This document shows, one piece after another, positions 50,671 to 59,730 of a stretch of DNA of 64,000 nt. This DNA comes from Streptomyces sp. GESEQ-35 (lineage in GTDB: Bacteria; Actinomycetota; Actinomycetes; Streptomycetales; Streptomycetaceae): contig NZ_JAFFSX010000003.1 of assembly GCF_017948485.1 (NCBI RefSeq), forward strand, positions 1 through 64,000, in the 5' to 3' direction. Position 1 is the first letter of the stretch; each line of letters opens with the position of its first letter. A program made the translations under genes and the position numbers. Under the pieces are notes generated by a model that saw nothing but the letters and a program-made list of their open reading frames with translations, ran no database searches and was not told where the DNA came from.

Positions 50671-51690
50671 ATGCAGTACCGCACCTTGGGCCGCACCGGT
50701 GTGCAGGTCAGCTCCCTCGCGCTCGGCGCGATGAACTTCGGCGCGATCGGGCGCACCACCCAGGACGAGGCCACCGCCATCGTCGACGCCGCCCTCGAAG
50801 GCGGGATCAACGTCATCGACACGGCCGACGCGTACAGCCAGGGCGAGTCGGAGAGGATGGTCGGCAAGGCCATCGCCGGCCGCCGCGACGACATCGTGCT
50901 CGCCACGAAGGCGCAGATGCCCATGGGCGACGAGCGCAACCATCAGGGCGGCTCGCGCCGCTGGCTGGTCACCGCGCTGGACGACAGCCTGCGCCGCCTC
51001 GGCGTCGACCACGTCGACCTCTACCAGATCCACCGCTGGGACCCGCAGACCAGCGACGAGGAGACGCTGTCGGCACTGACCGACCTGCAACGCGCGGGAA
51101 AGATCCGTTACTTCGGCTCCTCGACCTTCCCCGCCTACCGCATCGTGCAGGCCCAGTGGACCGCCCACGAGCGCCACCTGGGCCGTTACGTCACCGAACA
51201 GCCCAGCTACTCGATCCTTCAGCGCGGCATCGAGAGCCATGTACTGCCCGTGACCGAGGAGTACGGGATGGGCGTGCTGGCGTGGAGCCCGCTGGCCTCG
51301 GGCTGGCTGTCGGGTGCGGTCCGCGAGGGCCGGTCCATCACCACCAGCCGCTCGACGTTCATGCCGCAGCGCTTCGACCTCACCATCCCGTCCAACCGGG
51401 CCAGGCTCGACGCCGTCGAGCAGCTGGCCGAGGTCGCCGCCGAGGCCGGTCTCACCATGATCCAGCTCGCGCTCGGATTCGTGACCGCGCATCCTGCCGT
51501 GACCAGCGCGCTCGTCGGCCCCCGCACGACGGACCATCTGCACTCACAGCTCGCCGCCGCGGACACCGCGCTCTCCGCCGACGTACTCGACGCGATCGAT
51601 GCGATCGTCGCGCCGGGCACCGATCTCGCCGCGCACGAGAAGTTCGACACCCCGCCCGCACTGCTCGACCCGGCCCTGCGCCGCCGTTGA
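50671..51690 (+). CDS. Aldo-keto reductase
   Basis: ATG 50671 with GGAGGA upstream gives 339 residues. The catalytic tetrad is Asp50, Tyr55, Lys80 and His121. LGRTGVQVSSLALGAMNFG at the start and LQLA-type cofactor segments near the end (IQLALGFVTAHPAV) fit NADPH-dependent reductases of the YajO/YhdN type. Probably detoxifies an aldehyde or ketone sensed by the divergent TetR. Confidence 0.94.
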   Translation: MQYRTLGRTGVQVSSLALGAMNFGAIGRTTQDEATAIVDAALEGGINVIDTADAYSQGESERMVGKAIAGRRDDIVLATKAQMPMGDERNHQGGSRRWLVTALDDSLRRLGVDHVDLYQIHRWDPQTSDEETLSALTDLQRAGKIRYFGSSTFPAYRIVQAQWTAHERHLGRYVTEQPSYSILQRGIESHVLPVTEEYGMGVLAWSPLASGWLSGAVREGRSITTSRSTFMPQRFDLTIPSNRARLDAVEQLAEVAAEAGLTMIQLALGFVTAHPAVTSALVGPRTTDHLHSQLAAADTALSADVLDAIDAIVAPGTDLAAHEKFDTPPALLDPALRRR

Positions 51691-51756
51691 CAGAAACCTT
51701 CGGCCGACGAGCGTCACGGCAAGCGCAAAGAATCGAACACATGATTGAATCTGGTG

Positions 51757-51972
51757 ATGCGACCGATCCCCGACGACCTCGCCCAGGCGCAGCAGGAGTG
51801 GCACGCGACGTACCGGCTCCTCGCCGAACGGCCCCGCGCTGATCTGCGCCGTCGGCTGTACCGGCTGTCGACCGCGGTGCTCTTCCATCCGTACTGGAGA
51901 GAGCGCGGCCGGACCTCGGCGGCGTGGGCGGAGCTGCGCGGCCTGGGGCGGGGAGGAAGGAGCGGGGGGTGA
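51757..51972 (+). CDS. Small hypothetical protein
   Basis: The 71 residues (MRPIPDDLAQAQQEWHATYR, LYRLSTAVLFHPYWR) look coded and resemble short Streptomyces hypothetical proteins. GGTG precedes the ATG; TTG 51745 is an alternative start. It lies 33 bases before the DUF6233 gene. No function. Confidence 0.6.
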   Translation: MRPIPDDLAQAQQEWHATYRLLAERPRADLRRRLYRLSTAVLFHPYWRERGRTSAAWAELRGLGRGGRSGG

Positions 51973-52005
51973 TGACCCGGCTCCGATGCGAGGCCAGGGC
52001 ACGCC

Positions 52006-52428
52006 ATGTCCGAGCTGCCGCCTGATACCGCCCGGCTTCGGGCGATCATGGCCTACCTCGACGAGCAGATCGCCAAGAACGAGACCGTCGGCATCTACTT
52101 GCGGCTCCAGCGCGGCGCCGTGGAGGCGGCGCTTGCCCGCGCCGAGGGGCAGCGGCCACCGGAGCCCCGGCCCCGGCAGCAACGCCCTGCGGCCCTCCCG
52201 GCGTTCACGGCCGCCCGCCGCGGACACGGCTCGACGGGCTTCGCCGTCGAGCAGCAGCCGCGGGCCATGGGTCCCGAGCCTGCACGCATCCACACCGACG
52301 ACTGCCCGCACGGGGGGACAAAGCATCGCATCAGCGCCCATGACGCCCGAGCGGCCCTCATCGACCCGCAGGTGGAGGCGTGCCCGTTCTGCCGTCCCGA
52401 CGACGAACTCGGCCTCGACCTCGGCTGA
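52006..52428 (+). CDS. DUF6233-family protein
   Basis: The 140 residues start LPPDTARLRAIMAYLDEQIAK and end with IHTDDCPHGGTKHRISAHD and VEACPFCRPDDELG, the pattern of DUF6233, a Streptomyces-restricted family. The cysteines may bind zinc. Function unknown. Confidence 0.75.
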   Translation: MSELPPDTARLRAIMAYLDEQIAKNETVGIYLRLQRGAVEAALARAEGQRPPEPRPRQQRPAALPAFTAARRGHGSTGFAVEQQPRAMGPEPARIHTDDCPHGGTKHRISAHDARAALIDPQVEACPFCRPDDELGLDLG

Positions 52429-52485
52429 CCCATCGACCGGAGACCCGCGGACCCGGCGCCCGCACCCCCCTGCCATCCTTGCCCC

Positions 52486-53271
52486 GTGCCGAAGCCCTCC
52501 CCCGTCACCCCCGACGCCCCCGTCCCGATACCCGGCCCGCTGCTCACCCAGCACTGGCTCGACCTCTGTTTCATCCACTGGGCCGTCGAACCGGACGTGG
52601 TGGCGGGGCTGTTGCCGAGGGGCACCGTTCCGGACACGTACGACGGGATGACGTACGTCGGGCTGGTCGCGTTCCGGATGGACAAGGTGGGGTGGCTGCG
52701 GCTGCCGGGGGTGCCGTACTTCGGGTCGTTCCCGGAGACGAACGTACGGCTGTACTCCGTCGGCGCGGACGGGCGGCGTGGTGTGGTGTTCCGGTCGATG
52801 GACGCCTCGCGGCTGCTGCCGGTGGCGATGGGGCGTGTCGGCTTCCGGCTGCCGTATCTCTGGTCCCGGATGAGCGTGCGCGCCGACGGCGACACCGTCT
52901 CGTACGACAGCGTCCGCCGCTGGCCGGGTCCGCGCGGCGCCTACAGCCGTATCACCGTGCGGGCGGGTGAACCGATAGCGGAACCAACCGGGTTGGAGTA
53001 CTTCCTCACCGCCCGCTGGGGCATGCACAACGCGTTCCCCCGCGGTGTCGCGTTCCTGCCCAACGACCACCCCAGCTGGCCCCTGCACCGCGCCGACCTG
53101 ATCGACTGCGAGGAGAACCTGATCGCGGCGGCCGGGCTGCCCGCCCCGACCGGCGCCCCGGTCAGCGTGCTGTACTCCCCCGGCGTGCCCGTCCGGCTGG
53201 GCCGGCCCGTCAGGAGTTCCATGTCTCGTCGTACGGATCCCGCGGCTGAGCCACCGGTCGGGCCTCGCTGA
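52486..53271 (+). CDS. DUF2071 (YqjF-like) protein
   Basis: LLTQHWLDLCFIHWAVEPDV, TYVGLVAFRMDKVG and FPETNVRLYS are typical of the DUF2071 family; 261 residues. Its last 62 bases overlap the end of the convergent TIGR03943 gene, an unusually long tail-to-tail overlap. Function unknown. Confidence 0.85.
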   Translation: MPKPSPVTPDAPVPIPGPLLTQHWLDLCFIHWAVEPDVVAGLLPRGTVPDTYDGMTYVGLVAFRMDKVGWLRLPGVPYFGSFPETNVRLYSVGADGRRGVVFRSMDASRLLPVAMGRVGFRLPYLWSRMSVRADGDTVSYDSVRRWPGPRGAYSRITVRAGEPIAEPTGLEYFLTARWGMHNAFPRGVAFLPNDHPSWPLHRADLIDCEENLIAAAGLPAPTGAPVSVLYSPGVPVRLGRPVRSSMSRRTDPAAEPPVGPR

Positions 53272-53914
53272 CCTCGATGAACGGGATCGGGCCGTCGTTG
53301 ACCCGGTCGTGCGTCCGGCGGGCGGTGTACGTGCCGGTGACCTCCAGCCAGGTGTCCGGTTGCAGCACCGGCGGGATGTGTCCGGCCAGGCCGACCTTGA
53401 CCGGCTGGGCGTCCGCCGCACAGCAGTTGAGGGTCATACGCACCAGGTAGGGCGTGCCGTCGCGGTCCAGCGAGACAAAGCCGGTGATCTTCAGCTGGCG
53501 GCCGCCGAGCGAGCGGCCCTTGTCGTAGACCGCGCGGCCCGCGTAGTCGGCCAGGGCGAGGCGCAGTGGGCCGTCACCCTGCGGCAACTTCGTGAATCCG
53601 TACGGCTGTTGAAGCGCCGTCCCCGTGCGTTCGGCGCTGTAGGAGCCGAGGGCGGGCGGGGCGACCAGGATCAGAGCGAGGACGGGGAGGGCCAGCAGCC
53701 AGGAGACGCGCGGTTCGGGATGGGCGTGTCCGTCGGACTTCCGCCGCTCGTACCAGACCGTCGCCAGCGCCGCCGCGATCAGCACCACGCCGGACAGCAA
53801 CAGCATCGGACGCAGGCCCGCCTTGACGTAGCGCAGGTAGAGGTCGGTCAGGCCCGCGTGCAGCAGGGTCGCGCCGAGCAGGAAGAGTACGGCCGCCTGG
53901 GCCTGCCGGTTCAC
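53210..53914 (-). CDS. TIGR03943-family putative permease subunit
   Basis: Start GTG 53914 overlaps the permease stop (GTGA). The 234 residues have N-terminal helices (about 7-22, 37-53, 70-86) and an extracytoplasmic domain with LNCCAADAQPVKVG and TWLEVTGTYTA. This family pairs with the permease in front of it, and the pair is often found near metal-homeostasis genes. The frame stays open far upstream, but that is an effect of high GC. Confidence 0.9.
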   Translation of the reverse strand: MNRQAQAAVLFLLGATLLHAGLTDLYLRYVKAGLRPMLLLSGVVLIAAALATVWYERRKSDGHAHPEPRVSWLLALPVLALILVAPPALGSYSAERTGTALQQPYGFTKLPQGDGPLRLALADYAGRAVYDKGRSLGGRQLKITGFVSLDRDGTPYLVRMTLNCCAADAQPVKVGLAGHIPPVLQPDTWLEVTGTYTARRTHDRVNDGPIPFIEVSEARPVAQPRDPYDETWNS

Positions 53915-54927
53915 AGGAGCACCGCCCCGGTCAGTACCGACATCAGCACCGCCAGCACGAAGGTGGCGGGCGCGAAGCGCAGGGCGAAGGAGCGGCCGAA
54001 GGTGCCCGCCTGCATCGCGAACAGCTTCAGGTCGATCATCGGCCCGACCACCAGGAACGTCAGCCGGGCGGTGAGCGAGAACTGCGTCAGCGAGGCCGCC
54101 ACGAAGGCGTCCGCCTCCGAGCAGATCGACAGCAGCACGGCGAGCACGGCAAGGGCCAGCACGGACACGACCGGGTTGTCGGCCGCCGTACGCAGCCAGG
54201 TCTCGGGCACCACCGACTTCAGCGTCGCCGCCGCCATCGCGCCCAGAACCAGAAATCCCCCCGCGTGCATCACGTCGTGCCGGACCGACCCCCAGAACGC
54301 CGCGCCCCTGCCCTGACCGTCGTACGACGAACGGGCCGGCGGACGCAGCCAGTCGGCCCGGCCGAGCCGCAGCCACAACCAGCCCATCGCACACGCCACC
54401 AGCAGGCTCGCGACGAGTCGGGCGAGGACCATTTCGGGGTTGCCGGGGAAGGCCACGGCCGTCGCGGTGAGGACGATCGGGTTGATCGCCGGGGCGGAGA
54501 GCAGAAACGCCAGCGCCGCGGCCGGAGTCACCCCGCGGCGCACCAACGCGCCCGCCACCGGCACGGACGCGCACTCGCACCCGGGCAGCACCGCACCCGC
54601 CGCGCCCGCCACGGGCACGGCGAGTGCGGGTCGCTTCGGCAACGCGCGGGCGAAGAACGACGGCGGGACGAACACCGCGATCGCCGCCGACAGCAGCACG
54701 CCGAGTACGAGGAACGGCAGCGCCTGTACGACGACGGCCACGAACACCGTCATCCAGCTCTGCATCACCGGCGCGGCGAGCATCCCCCGGATCGGGCCCT
54801 GCGCGAGGACGGCGAGGACCAGCAGCATGGTCAGCAGGAGGGGGGAGTTGAGGTGTCTGGCCTGCGGTTCTTCCGGGTTTTCCGTTGGCGCGGCGGCCCG
54901 CGGCGGGGGCGGCTTGGTGATGGCCAC
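53911..54927 (-). CDS. UPF0718/DUF318-type permease
   Basis: The 338 residues contain about eight transmembrane helices and the family signature PGCECASVPVAGALVRRG followed by LLSAPAINPIVL, with a second copy of the fold around LLSICSEADAFVAASL. Probable transporter of a metal or other small solute; the substrate is not established. Coupled to the TIGR03943 gene. Confidence 0.9.
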   Translation of the reverse strand: MAITKPPPPRAAAPTENPEEPQARHLNSPLLLTMLLVLAVLAQGPIRGMLAAPVMQSWMTVFVAVVVQALPFLVLGVLLSAAIAVFVPPSFFARALPKRPALAVPVAGAAGAVLPGCECASVPVAGALVRRGVTPAAALAFLLSAPAINPIVLTATAVAFPGNPEMVLARLVASLLVACAMGWLWLRLGRADWLRPPARSSYDGQGRGAAFWGSVRHDVMHAGGFLVLGAMAAATLKSVVPETWLRTAADNPVVSVLALAVLAVLLSICSEADAFVAASLTQFSLTARLTFLVVGPMIDLKLFAMQAGTFGRSFALRFAPATFVLAVLMSVLTGAVLL

Positions 54928-54979
54928 GGGTGACGTACCTCCGGTGCTGGGCGCTCCGCTGGGTAGGTGGTTCGTTGTG

Positions 54980-55033
54980 TGCGGGCCGGTGGGGGCTTGT
55001 CGCGCAGTTCCCCGCGCCCCTAAAGGGGCGCTG
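54980..55033. repeat. 54-base Streptomyces intergenic repeat, copy 1
   Basis: It contains GGGGGCTTGTCGCGCAGTTC and a CGCCCC/GGGGCG hairpin. It is repeated at 57069-57122 with two differences. I recall this element from many Streptomyces intergenic regions, where it behaves like a REP sequence. Confidence 0.75.
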
Positions 55034-55066
55034 CTGAACCCCCCTCCCGTCTAGTACGGCCGAACA

Positions 55067-57043
55067 ATGCCAGGCGTTCAACCAGTTGTTGGAACCACGC
55101 GTCTCATTGAGGCAGTCTGTCCCCTCGTGGGGAGCAGCGTTCCGAATCAAGGTCAGCCGGGCGGCACGTCCGCGCACATGGTGGTGTGCGGCGACGACGG
55201 CCTCGCGCACCGGCTCGCCGCCGAGCTGCGCGGAGTGTACGGCGAGCAGGTCACCCTCGTCGTGCCACCCTCGGTGACCAGCGTCCGGCCACCGGTGGTC
55301 GGGCGGGCGCGGGCGGCCTCGGCGGCGTTGCTGGACCGATGGGTCAGCCGGGCCAACGGGGACCCCGCCGGCAACGGGCGGGTAGTGGAGGCGGCCGAGA
55401 TCACCGAGGCCGTGCTCGCCGACGCCGGCGTGGACCGGGCCGAGGCGCTGGCGCTCGTGTACGACGACGACGAGACCAACATCCGCGCCGCCCTCACCGC
55501 CCGCCGGCTCAACCCCCGGCTGCGGCTCGTCCTGCGGCTGTACAACCGGCGGCTGGGGCAGCACATCGAGGAACTCCTCGACCAGGCGGCCGCGTTGGCG
55601 ACCGGCGACGAGGACATCGGCGCCGACGCCTCCACGACCGTCCTGTCCGACGCCGACACGGCCGCGCCCGCGCTGGCCGCCACCGCGCTCGCCGGGACCA
55701 GCAAGGTCGTACAGACGGACGGGCTGCTGCTGCGGGCGGTCGAACGGCAGCCGTGGCGCGGCCGGATCGCCGATCCCGGACTGGCCACGCTGGCACTGCT
55801 GTCCCCCACGAACAACGACTCGACGGACACCGACGAACAAGGCCCGCAGCTCCTGCCCGACGACGCCACGGTACGGGCCGCCACCGGGCGCGGAGCCGTC
55901 GTCCTGGAGCAGGTGTCGTACTCGGGTCCTTCGCTGACCGCCGGGCGCGCGGTCGGCGTCGTACCGGCCTTCGCGTCGTTGTTCTCGCGGCGGCTGCGGT
56001 GGTCGCTGGCGGGCCTGGTGGGGTGTGTGCTCGCGCTCGCGGTCGCACTGACGGTGGTCACCGACGAGCATCCGCTGTACGCGACCTACGAGACCCTGCT
56101 CGACCTCTTCGCCATCAACGAACCCGCCCTGCACCAGCCCCTCGGCCGCCAGATCCTCCAACTCCTCTCCGGGCTGCTGGGGTTGCTGCTGCTGCCCGTG
56201 CTGCTGGCCGCCGTGCTGGAGGCGCTGGGCACCTTCCGCAGCGCCTCCGCCCTGCGCAAGCCGCCGCGCGGACTCGGCGGGCACGTCGTGCTGCTCGGCC
56301 TCGGCAAGATCGGCACCCGCGTACTGACCCGGCTGCACGAGCTGCGTATCCCGGTCGTGTGCGTCGAGGCCGACCCGGAGGCGCGCGGCGTTGCGACCGC
56401 GCGCCGGCTGCGCGTGCCGGTGATCCTCGGGGACGTCACCCAGGAGGGCGTCCTGGAGTCCGCCAAGATCCACCGCTCCAGCGCGCTCCTCGCGGTGACC
56501 AGCGCGGACACCACGAACCTGGAGGCCGTGCTCTACGCCCGTTCCGTACGGCCCGACCTGCGCGTCGTCCTCCGCCTCTACGACGACGACTTCGCGACCG
56601 CCGTGTACCGCACCCTGCGCGCCGCCCACCCGAACGCCGTCACCCGCAGCCGCAGCGTGACCCATCTCGCCGCGCCCTCCTTCGCCGGCGCCATGATGGG
56701 GCGGCAGATCCTGGGCGCGATCCCGGTCGAGCGACGCGTGCTGCTGTTCGCGGCCGTGGACGTGGGCGGGCATCCGCAGCTGGAGGGCAGGACGGTCGGC
56801 GAGGCGTTCCGGCCGGGGGCGTGGCGGGTGCTGGCGCTGGACACGGCGACGTCCGGCGAGCGCCAGCCCGACCCGTCTGCGCCGGAGAACGCCGATGACG
56901 GGGAGGGACGGCCGTCCGGGCTCGTGTGGGACCTGCACGAGGGGTATGTGCTGAAGGCCGAGGACCGGGTGGTGCTGGCGGCGACGCGGAGGGGGTTGGC
57001 GGAGTTGTTGGGGCGTAGGCGTCGGGAGCCTGCGGGGATGTAA
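55067..57043 (+). CDS. Membrane protein with two TrkA-N/RCK-type NAD-binding domains
   Basis: Domain order in 658 residues: an RCK-like domain (about 35-180, HMVVCGDDGLAHRLAAEL), two transmembrane helices (about 309-332 and 362-385), and a second, better-kept Rossmann domain with VVLLGLGKIGTRVLTRL (about 406-422) and a C-terminal TrkA-C-like part. A K+-channel selectivity filter of the TxGYG kind is not visible between the helices. The plan resembles CASTOR/POLLUX-type ion channels. Start not certain; no strong ribosome site is seen. Confidence 0.8.
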   Translation: MPGVQPVVGTTRLIEAVCPLVGSSVPNQGQPGGTSAHMVVCGDDGLAHRLAAELRGVYGEQVTLVVPPSVTSVRPPVVGRARAASAALLDRWVSRANGDPAGNGRVVEAAEITEAVLADAGVDRAEALALVYDDDETNIRAALTARRLNPRLRLVLRLYNRRLGQHIEELLDQAAALATGDEDIGADASTTVLSDADTAAPALAATALAGTSKVVQTDGLLLRAVERQPWRGRIADPGLATLALLSPTNNDSTDTDEQGPQLLPDDATVRAATGRGAVVLEQVSYSGPSLTAGRAVGVVPAFASLFSRRLRWSLAGLVGCVLALAVALTVVTDEHPLYATYETLLDLFAINEPALHQPLGRQILQLLSGLLGLLLLPVLLAAVLEALGTFRSASALRKPPRGLGGHVVLLGLGKIGTRVLTRLHELRIPVVCVEADPEARGVATARRLRVPVILGDVTQEGVLESAKIHRSSALLAVTSADTTNLEAVLYARSVRPDLRVVLRLYDDDFATAVYRTLRAAHPNAVTRSRSVTHLAAPSFAGAMMGRQILGAIPVERRVLLFAAVDVGGHPQLEGRTVGEAFRPGAWRVLALDTATSGERQPDPSAPENADDGEGRPSGLVWDLHEGYVLKAEDRVVLAATRRGLAELLGRRRREPAGM

Positions 57044-57068
57044 GGGCTTCGCTGGTGCTGTGTGAATC

Positions 57069-57122
57069 TGCGGGCCGGTGGGGGCTGGTCGCGCAGTTCC
57101 CCGCGCCCCTGAAGGGGCGCTG
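57069..57122. repeat. 54-base Streptomyces intergenic repeat, copy 2
   Basis: Same orientation as copy 1 and 52 of 54 bases identical. The two copies flank the RCK protein gene. Confidence 0.75.
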
Positions 57123-57138
57123 AGCTGACCGGCGCGAA

Positions 57139-57534
57139 TCAGCCAGCCACGGCCGCCAAGGCGCCGACACCCAGGAACAGCGCGCCGCCTATCGCCATCG
57201 CGACCGGCGGTATCACCGTGTGGGCGCGGGTGCCCACCCGTGGCGCTTCGGGCTTGTCCGGCATGAAGAGGACGGGGACCTGGCGGCCGACCGGCAGGCC
57301 TAGCCCGACCCCACGGGCCTGCGGCGTGAACTCGCGGTACAGGCCGCGGTGGTCGGTGTACGCGATCACGAACGCCCACTTCGGTCCGTCGGGGTCCCCC
57401 GAGCGCTCCCGTCGTGTGACGAGTCCCGGGACCGTGATGCCGCGCCTGCGCAGCCGTCGCACGATGCGGGTGTCCCGCCATGCGGCCAGGAACAGCAGCG
57501 GCCCGACCACTGAGCAGACGAGCGTGGCGATCAT
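57139..57534 (-). CDS. DUF3592-type small membrane protein
   Basis: ATG 57534 with GGGAGAG upstream gives 131 residues. Two hydrophobic ends (about 1-18 and 110-130) enclose a beta-rich part with RRGITVPGLVTRRE and FVIAYTDHRGLYREF. This is the DUF3592 layout. Function unknown. Confidence 0.8.
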   Translation of the reverse strand: MIATLVCSVVGPLLFLAAWRDTRIVRRLRRRGITVPGLVTRRERSGDPDGPKWAFVIAYTDHRGLYREFTPQARGVGLGLPVGRQVPVLFMPDKPEAPRVGTRAHTVIPPVAMAIGGALFLGVGALAAVAG

Positions 57535-57605
57535 GCGTTCTCTCCCTGTTGTGAGCCCAATGCCCGGTATGCGGAGGGCAGTTACGCCTCGTCGAGGGGC
57601 GAGAC

Positions 57606-57797
57606 GTGAAACCGGGCGTGGTGGTTCCGGCGGGCAAGCAGCACGAGCTGAAGGAACGGCAGTCGTCGCTCGTGCTGCGGGACGACGAGGAGGACGGGGC
57701 GCCGCCGCACCGGACGCGGGTGGATCTGGACGGCGGGGTCGCGGTCGTACGGCTGCCGCCGCCCCCGACCCCGCCGTCACCCGACGTCAGCCCTTGA
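57606..57797 (+). CDS. Small hypothetical protein
   Basis: GAGGGG eight bases before GTG 57606 supports a 63-residue product rich in Glu, Arg and Pro (GVVVPAGKQHELKERQSSLV). It overlaps the end of the convergent peptidase gene by 11 bases. No family known; it may be a chance frame. Confidence 0.4.
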   Translation: MKPGVVVPAGKQHELKERQSSLVLRDDEEDGAPPHRTRVDLDGGVAVVRLPPPPTPPSPDVSP

Positions 57798-59604
57798 GGT
57801 GCCGGCGCGCGAAGTCCAGCTCCAGGCGCACCTGCTTGATCCGCTCGTCGACGACCAGCGAGCCGTGCCCCGCGTCGTAGCGATACACCTCGTGAGCCGC
57901 GCCGCGGGCCTCAAGTCGCTTGACGTAGTTGTCGATCTGGCGGATCGGGCACCGCGGGTCGTTGACGCCCGCCGAGATGTAGACGGGGGCCTTGGCCTGG
58001 TCGACGTAGGTGATCGGCGAGGACGCCTCGAAGCGCTCGGGGACCTCCTCGGGGGTGCCGCCGAGCAGGGTGCGGTCCATGGCCTTCAGGGCTTCCATCT
58101 CGTCGTGGTACGCGGTGACGTAGTCGGCGACCGGGACCGCCGCGATGCCCATCGTCCAGGCGTCCGGCTGGGTGCCGAGGCCGAGCAGGGTGAGGTAGCC
58201 GCCCCAGGAGCCGCCGGTGAGGATCAGCCGGTCCGGGTCCGCCAGCCCCGAGGCGACCGCCCACTCACGCACCGCCTCGATGTCCTCCAGCTCGATCAGC
58301 CCGACCCGGTGCTTGAGGGCGTCGGTCCACGCGCGTCCGTACCCGGTCGAACCGCGGTAGTTGACCCGCACGACCGCGTACCCGTGGTCGACCCAGGCGG
58401 CCGGGCCGGCCGCGAAGGAGTCGCTGTCGTGCCAGGTCGGGCCGCCGTGGATGTCGAAGACGGTGGGGAGGGGGCCGGTGACACCCACCGGCTTCTGGAT
58501 CAGGGCGTGGATACGGCCGCCAGGACCCTCCACCCACACGTCCTCCACCGGCACCGATCCGGGGGACTTCATGCCGGGCGGGTCCAGGACGACACCGCCC
58601 GTCGTGGAGCGCACGGTGGACGGCTCGGCGGCCGACGACCACAGGAACTCCACGGTGCCGTCCGGGCGGGCGGTCGCGCCGGAGACGGAGCCCGCCGGGG
58701 TGGGGACCTGATCCAGCGCGCGGGACGCCAGGTCGTAGCGGAACAGCTCGCTGCGGGCCTCGAAGCTGTGCACGATGAGCAGCGCGGAGCCGTCCGGATA
58801 CCACTCGGCGCTCACGTCACCGGGCAGGTCGAGGGCGAGATCGGTCTCCACGCCGCTCGCCACGTCCCACACCAGCGGCTCCCAGCGGCCGCGCCGCTGA
58901 TGCCCGATGAGCAGCCGGGTGTCCCCGTCGACCGGCGCGAAGCCCAGCACCTCCAGGCCCAGCTCGACGGTGCCGCCCTTGGTGTCGTCGAGCTCGGCGA
59001 GTGCCGTGCCGTCGGGGCGGAGCACGCGCAGCGCCGAGTGCATCGCGTCGCCGTGCTCGGTGTGCTCGACGGCGATCAGCGAGCCGTCGTGCGAGAGGTC
59101 GCCGACGCCCGCCGACTCACGGTGCCGGTAGACCTCCACCGGGTCCCCGCCCGCGCGCGCGAGATGGATCGTCGTACCGTCCTCGTCGGTGGAGCGGCCC
59201 ACGACCGCCGTGCGCCCGTCCCGGCCGAGGGCGAGGCCCGCCGGGTAGGACGGCTCGAGACCGGGGACGGCAGCCTCGTCCGCTCCCCCGCCGAACGGCT
59301 GGCGGCGCCATACGCCGAACTCGTCACCGTCTTTGTCGTCGAACCACCAGATCCACGCACCGTCCGGCGAGAGCACGCCGTCCGTCGTGCCGTTCGGCCG
59401 GTCGGTGACCTGGCGCTGCTCCTCCGTCGAGCGGTCCCAGGCGTACAACTCGTATGTCCCGGTCGCGTTCGACACGAACAGGGAACGGTCCGGTGCGTCC
59501 TCCGCCCAGTCGGGCAGCGACACCCGGGGCGCCCGGAAGCGCTTCTCCCAGTCCGGCATGTCTTCTTTCCGCTCCGGAGAGTCGGACCCGTTGCTCTCAG
59601 TCAT
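57787..59604 (-). CDS. S9-family prolyl oligopeptidase-like peptidase
   Basis: Start ATG 59604, 605 residues; the upstream open frame to 61101 is noncoding. An N-terminal beta-propeller (TGTYELYAWDRSTEEQRQV and following) precedes an alpha/beta-hydrolase domain. The catalytic Ser is in GGSWGGY (about 465), Asp in GVNDPRCPI (about 546) and His in DAGHGS (about 578). Likely cytoplasmic acyl-aminoacyl- or dipeptidyl-type peptidase acting on small peptides. Confidence 0.93.
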   Translation of the reverse strand: MTESNGSDSPERKEDMPDWEKRFRAPRVSLPDWAEDAPDRSLFVSNATGTYELYAWDRSTEEQRQVTDRPNGTTDGVLSPDGAWIWWFDDKDGDEFGVWRRQPFGGGADEAAVPGLEPSYPAGLALGRDGRTAVVGRSTDEDGTTIHLARAGGDPVEVYRHRESAGVGDLSHDGSLIAVEHTEHGDAMHSALRVLRPDGTALAELDDTKGGTVELGLEVLGFAPVDGDTRLLIGHQRRGRWEPLVWDVASGVETDLALDLPGDVSAEWYPDGSALLIVHSFEARSELFRYDLASRALDQVPTPAGSVSGATARPDGTVEFLWSSAAEPSTVRSTTGGVVLDPPGMKSPGSVPVEDVWVEGPGGRIHALIQKPVGVTGPLPTVFDIHGGPTWHDSDSFAAGPAAWVDHGYAVVRVNYRGSTGYGRAWTDALKHRVGLIELEDIEAVREWAVASGLADPDRLILTGGSWGGYLTLLGLGTQPDAWTMGIAAVPVADYVTAYHDEMEALKAMDRTLLGGTPEEVPERFEASSPITYVDQAKAPVYISAGVNDPRCPIRQIDNYVKRLEARGAAHEVYRYDAGHGSLVVDERIKQVRLELDFARRHLKG

Positions 59605-59730
59605 GGCTCCATACTGCCCGCTCCCTGTGACAATTCGCTGGCCAGGTCCCCAGCCTGTGGATAACTCCACGACGGTTCCACCAGGGTGCCCACCCCGCGG
59701 CCCGGCCGCGCCCACCCGCCCCGTACCGTT

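Noticed and set aside
53915..57637. Long minus-strand extension of the TIGR03943 frame
   Set aside because: It runs through the permease and RCK genes without family signal; the GTGA overlap at 53911-53914 fixes the real start.
57799..59664. Plus-strand frame of 621 codons
   Set aside because: It is antisense to the S9 peptidase whose catalytic residues are visible.
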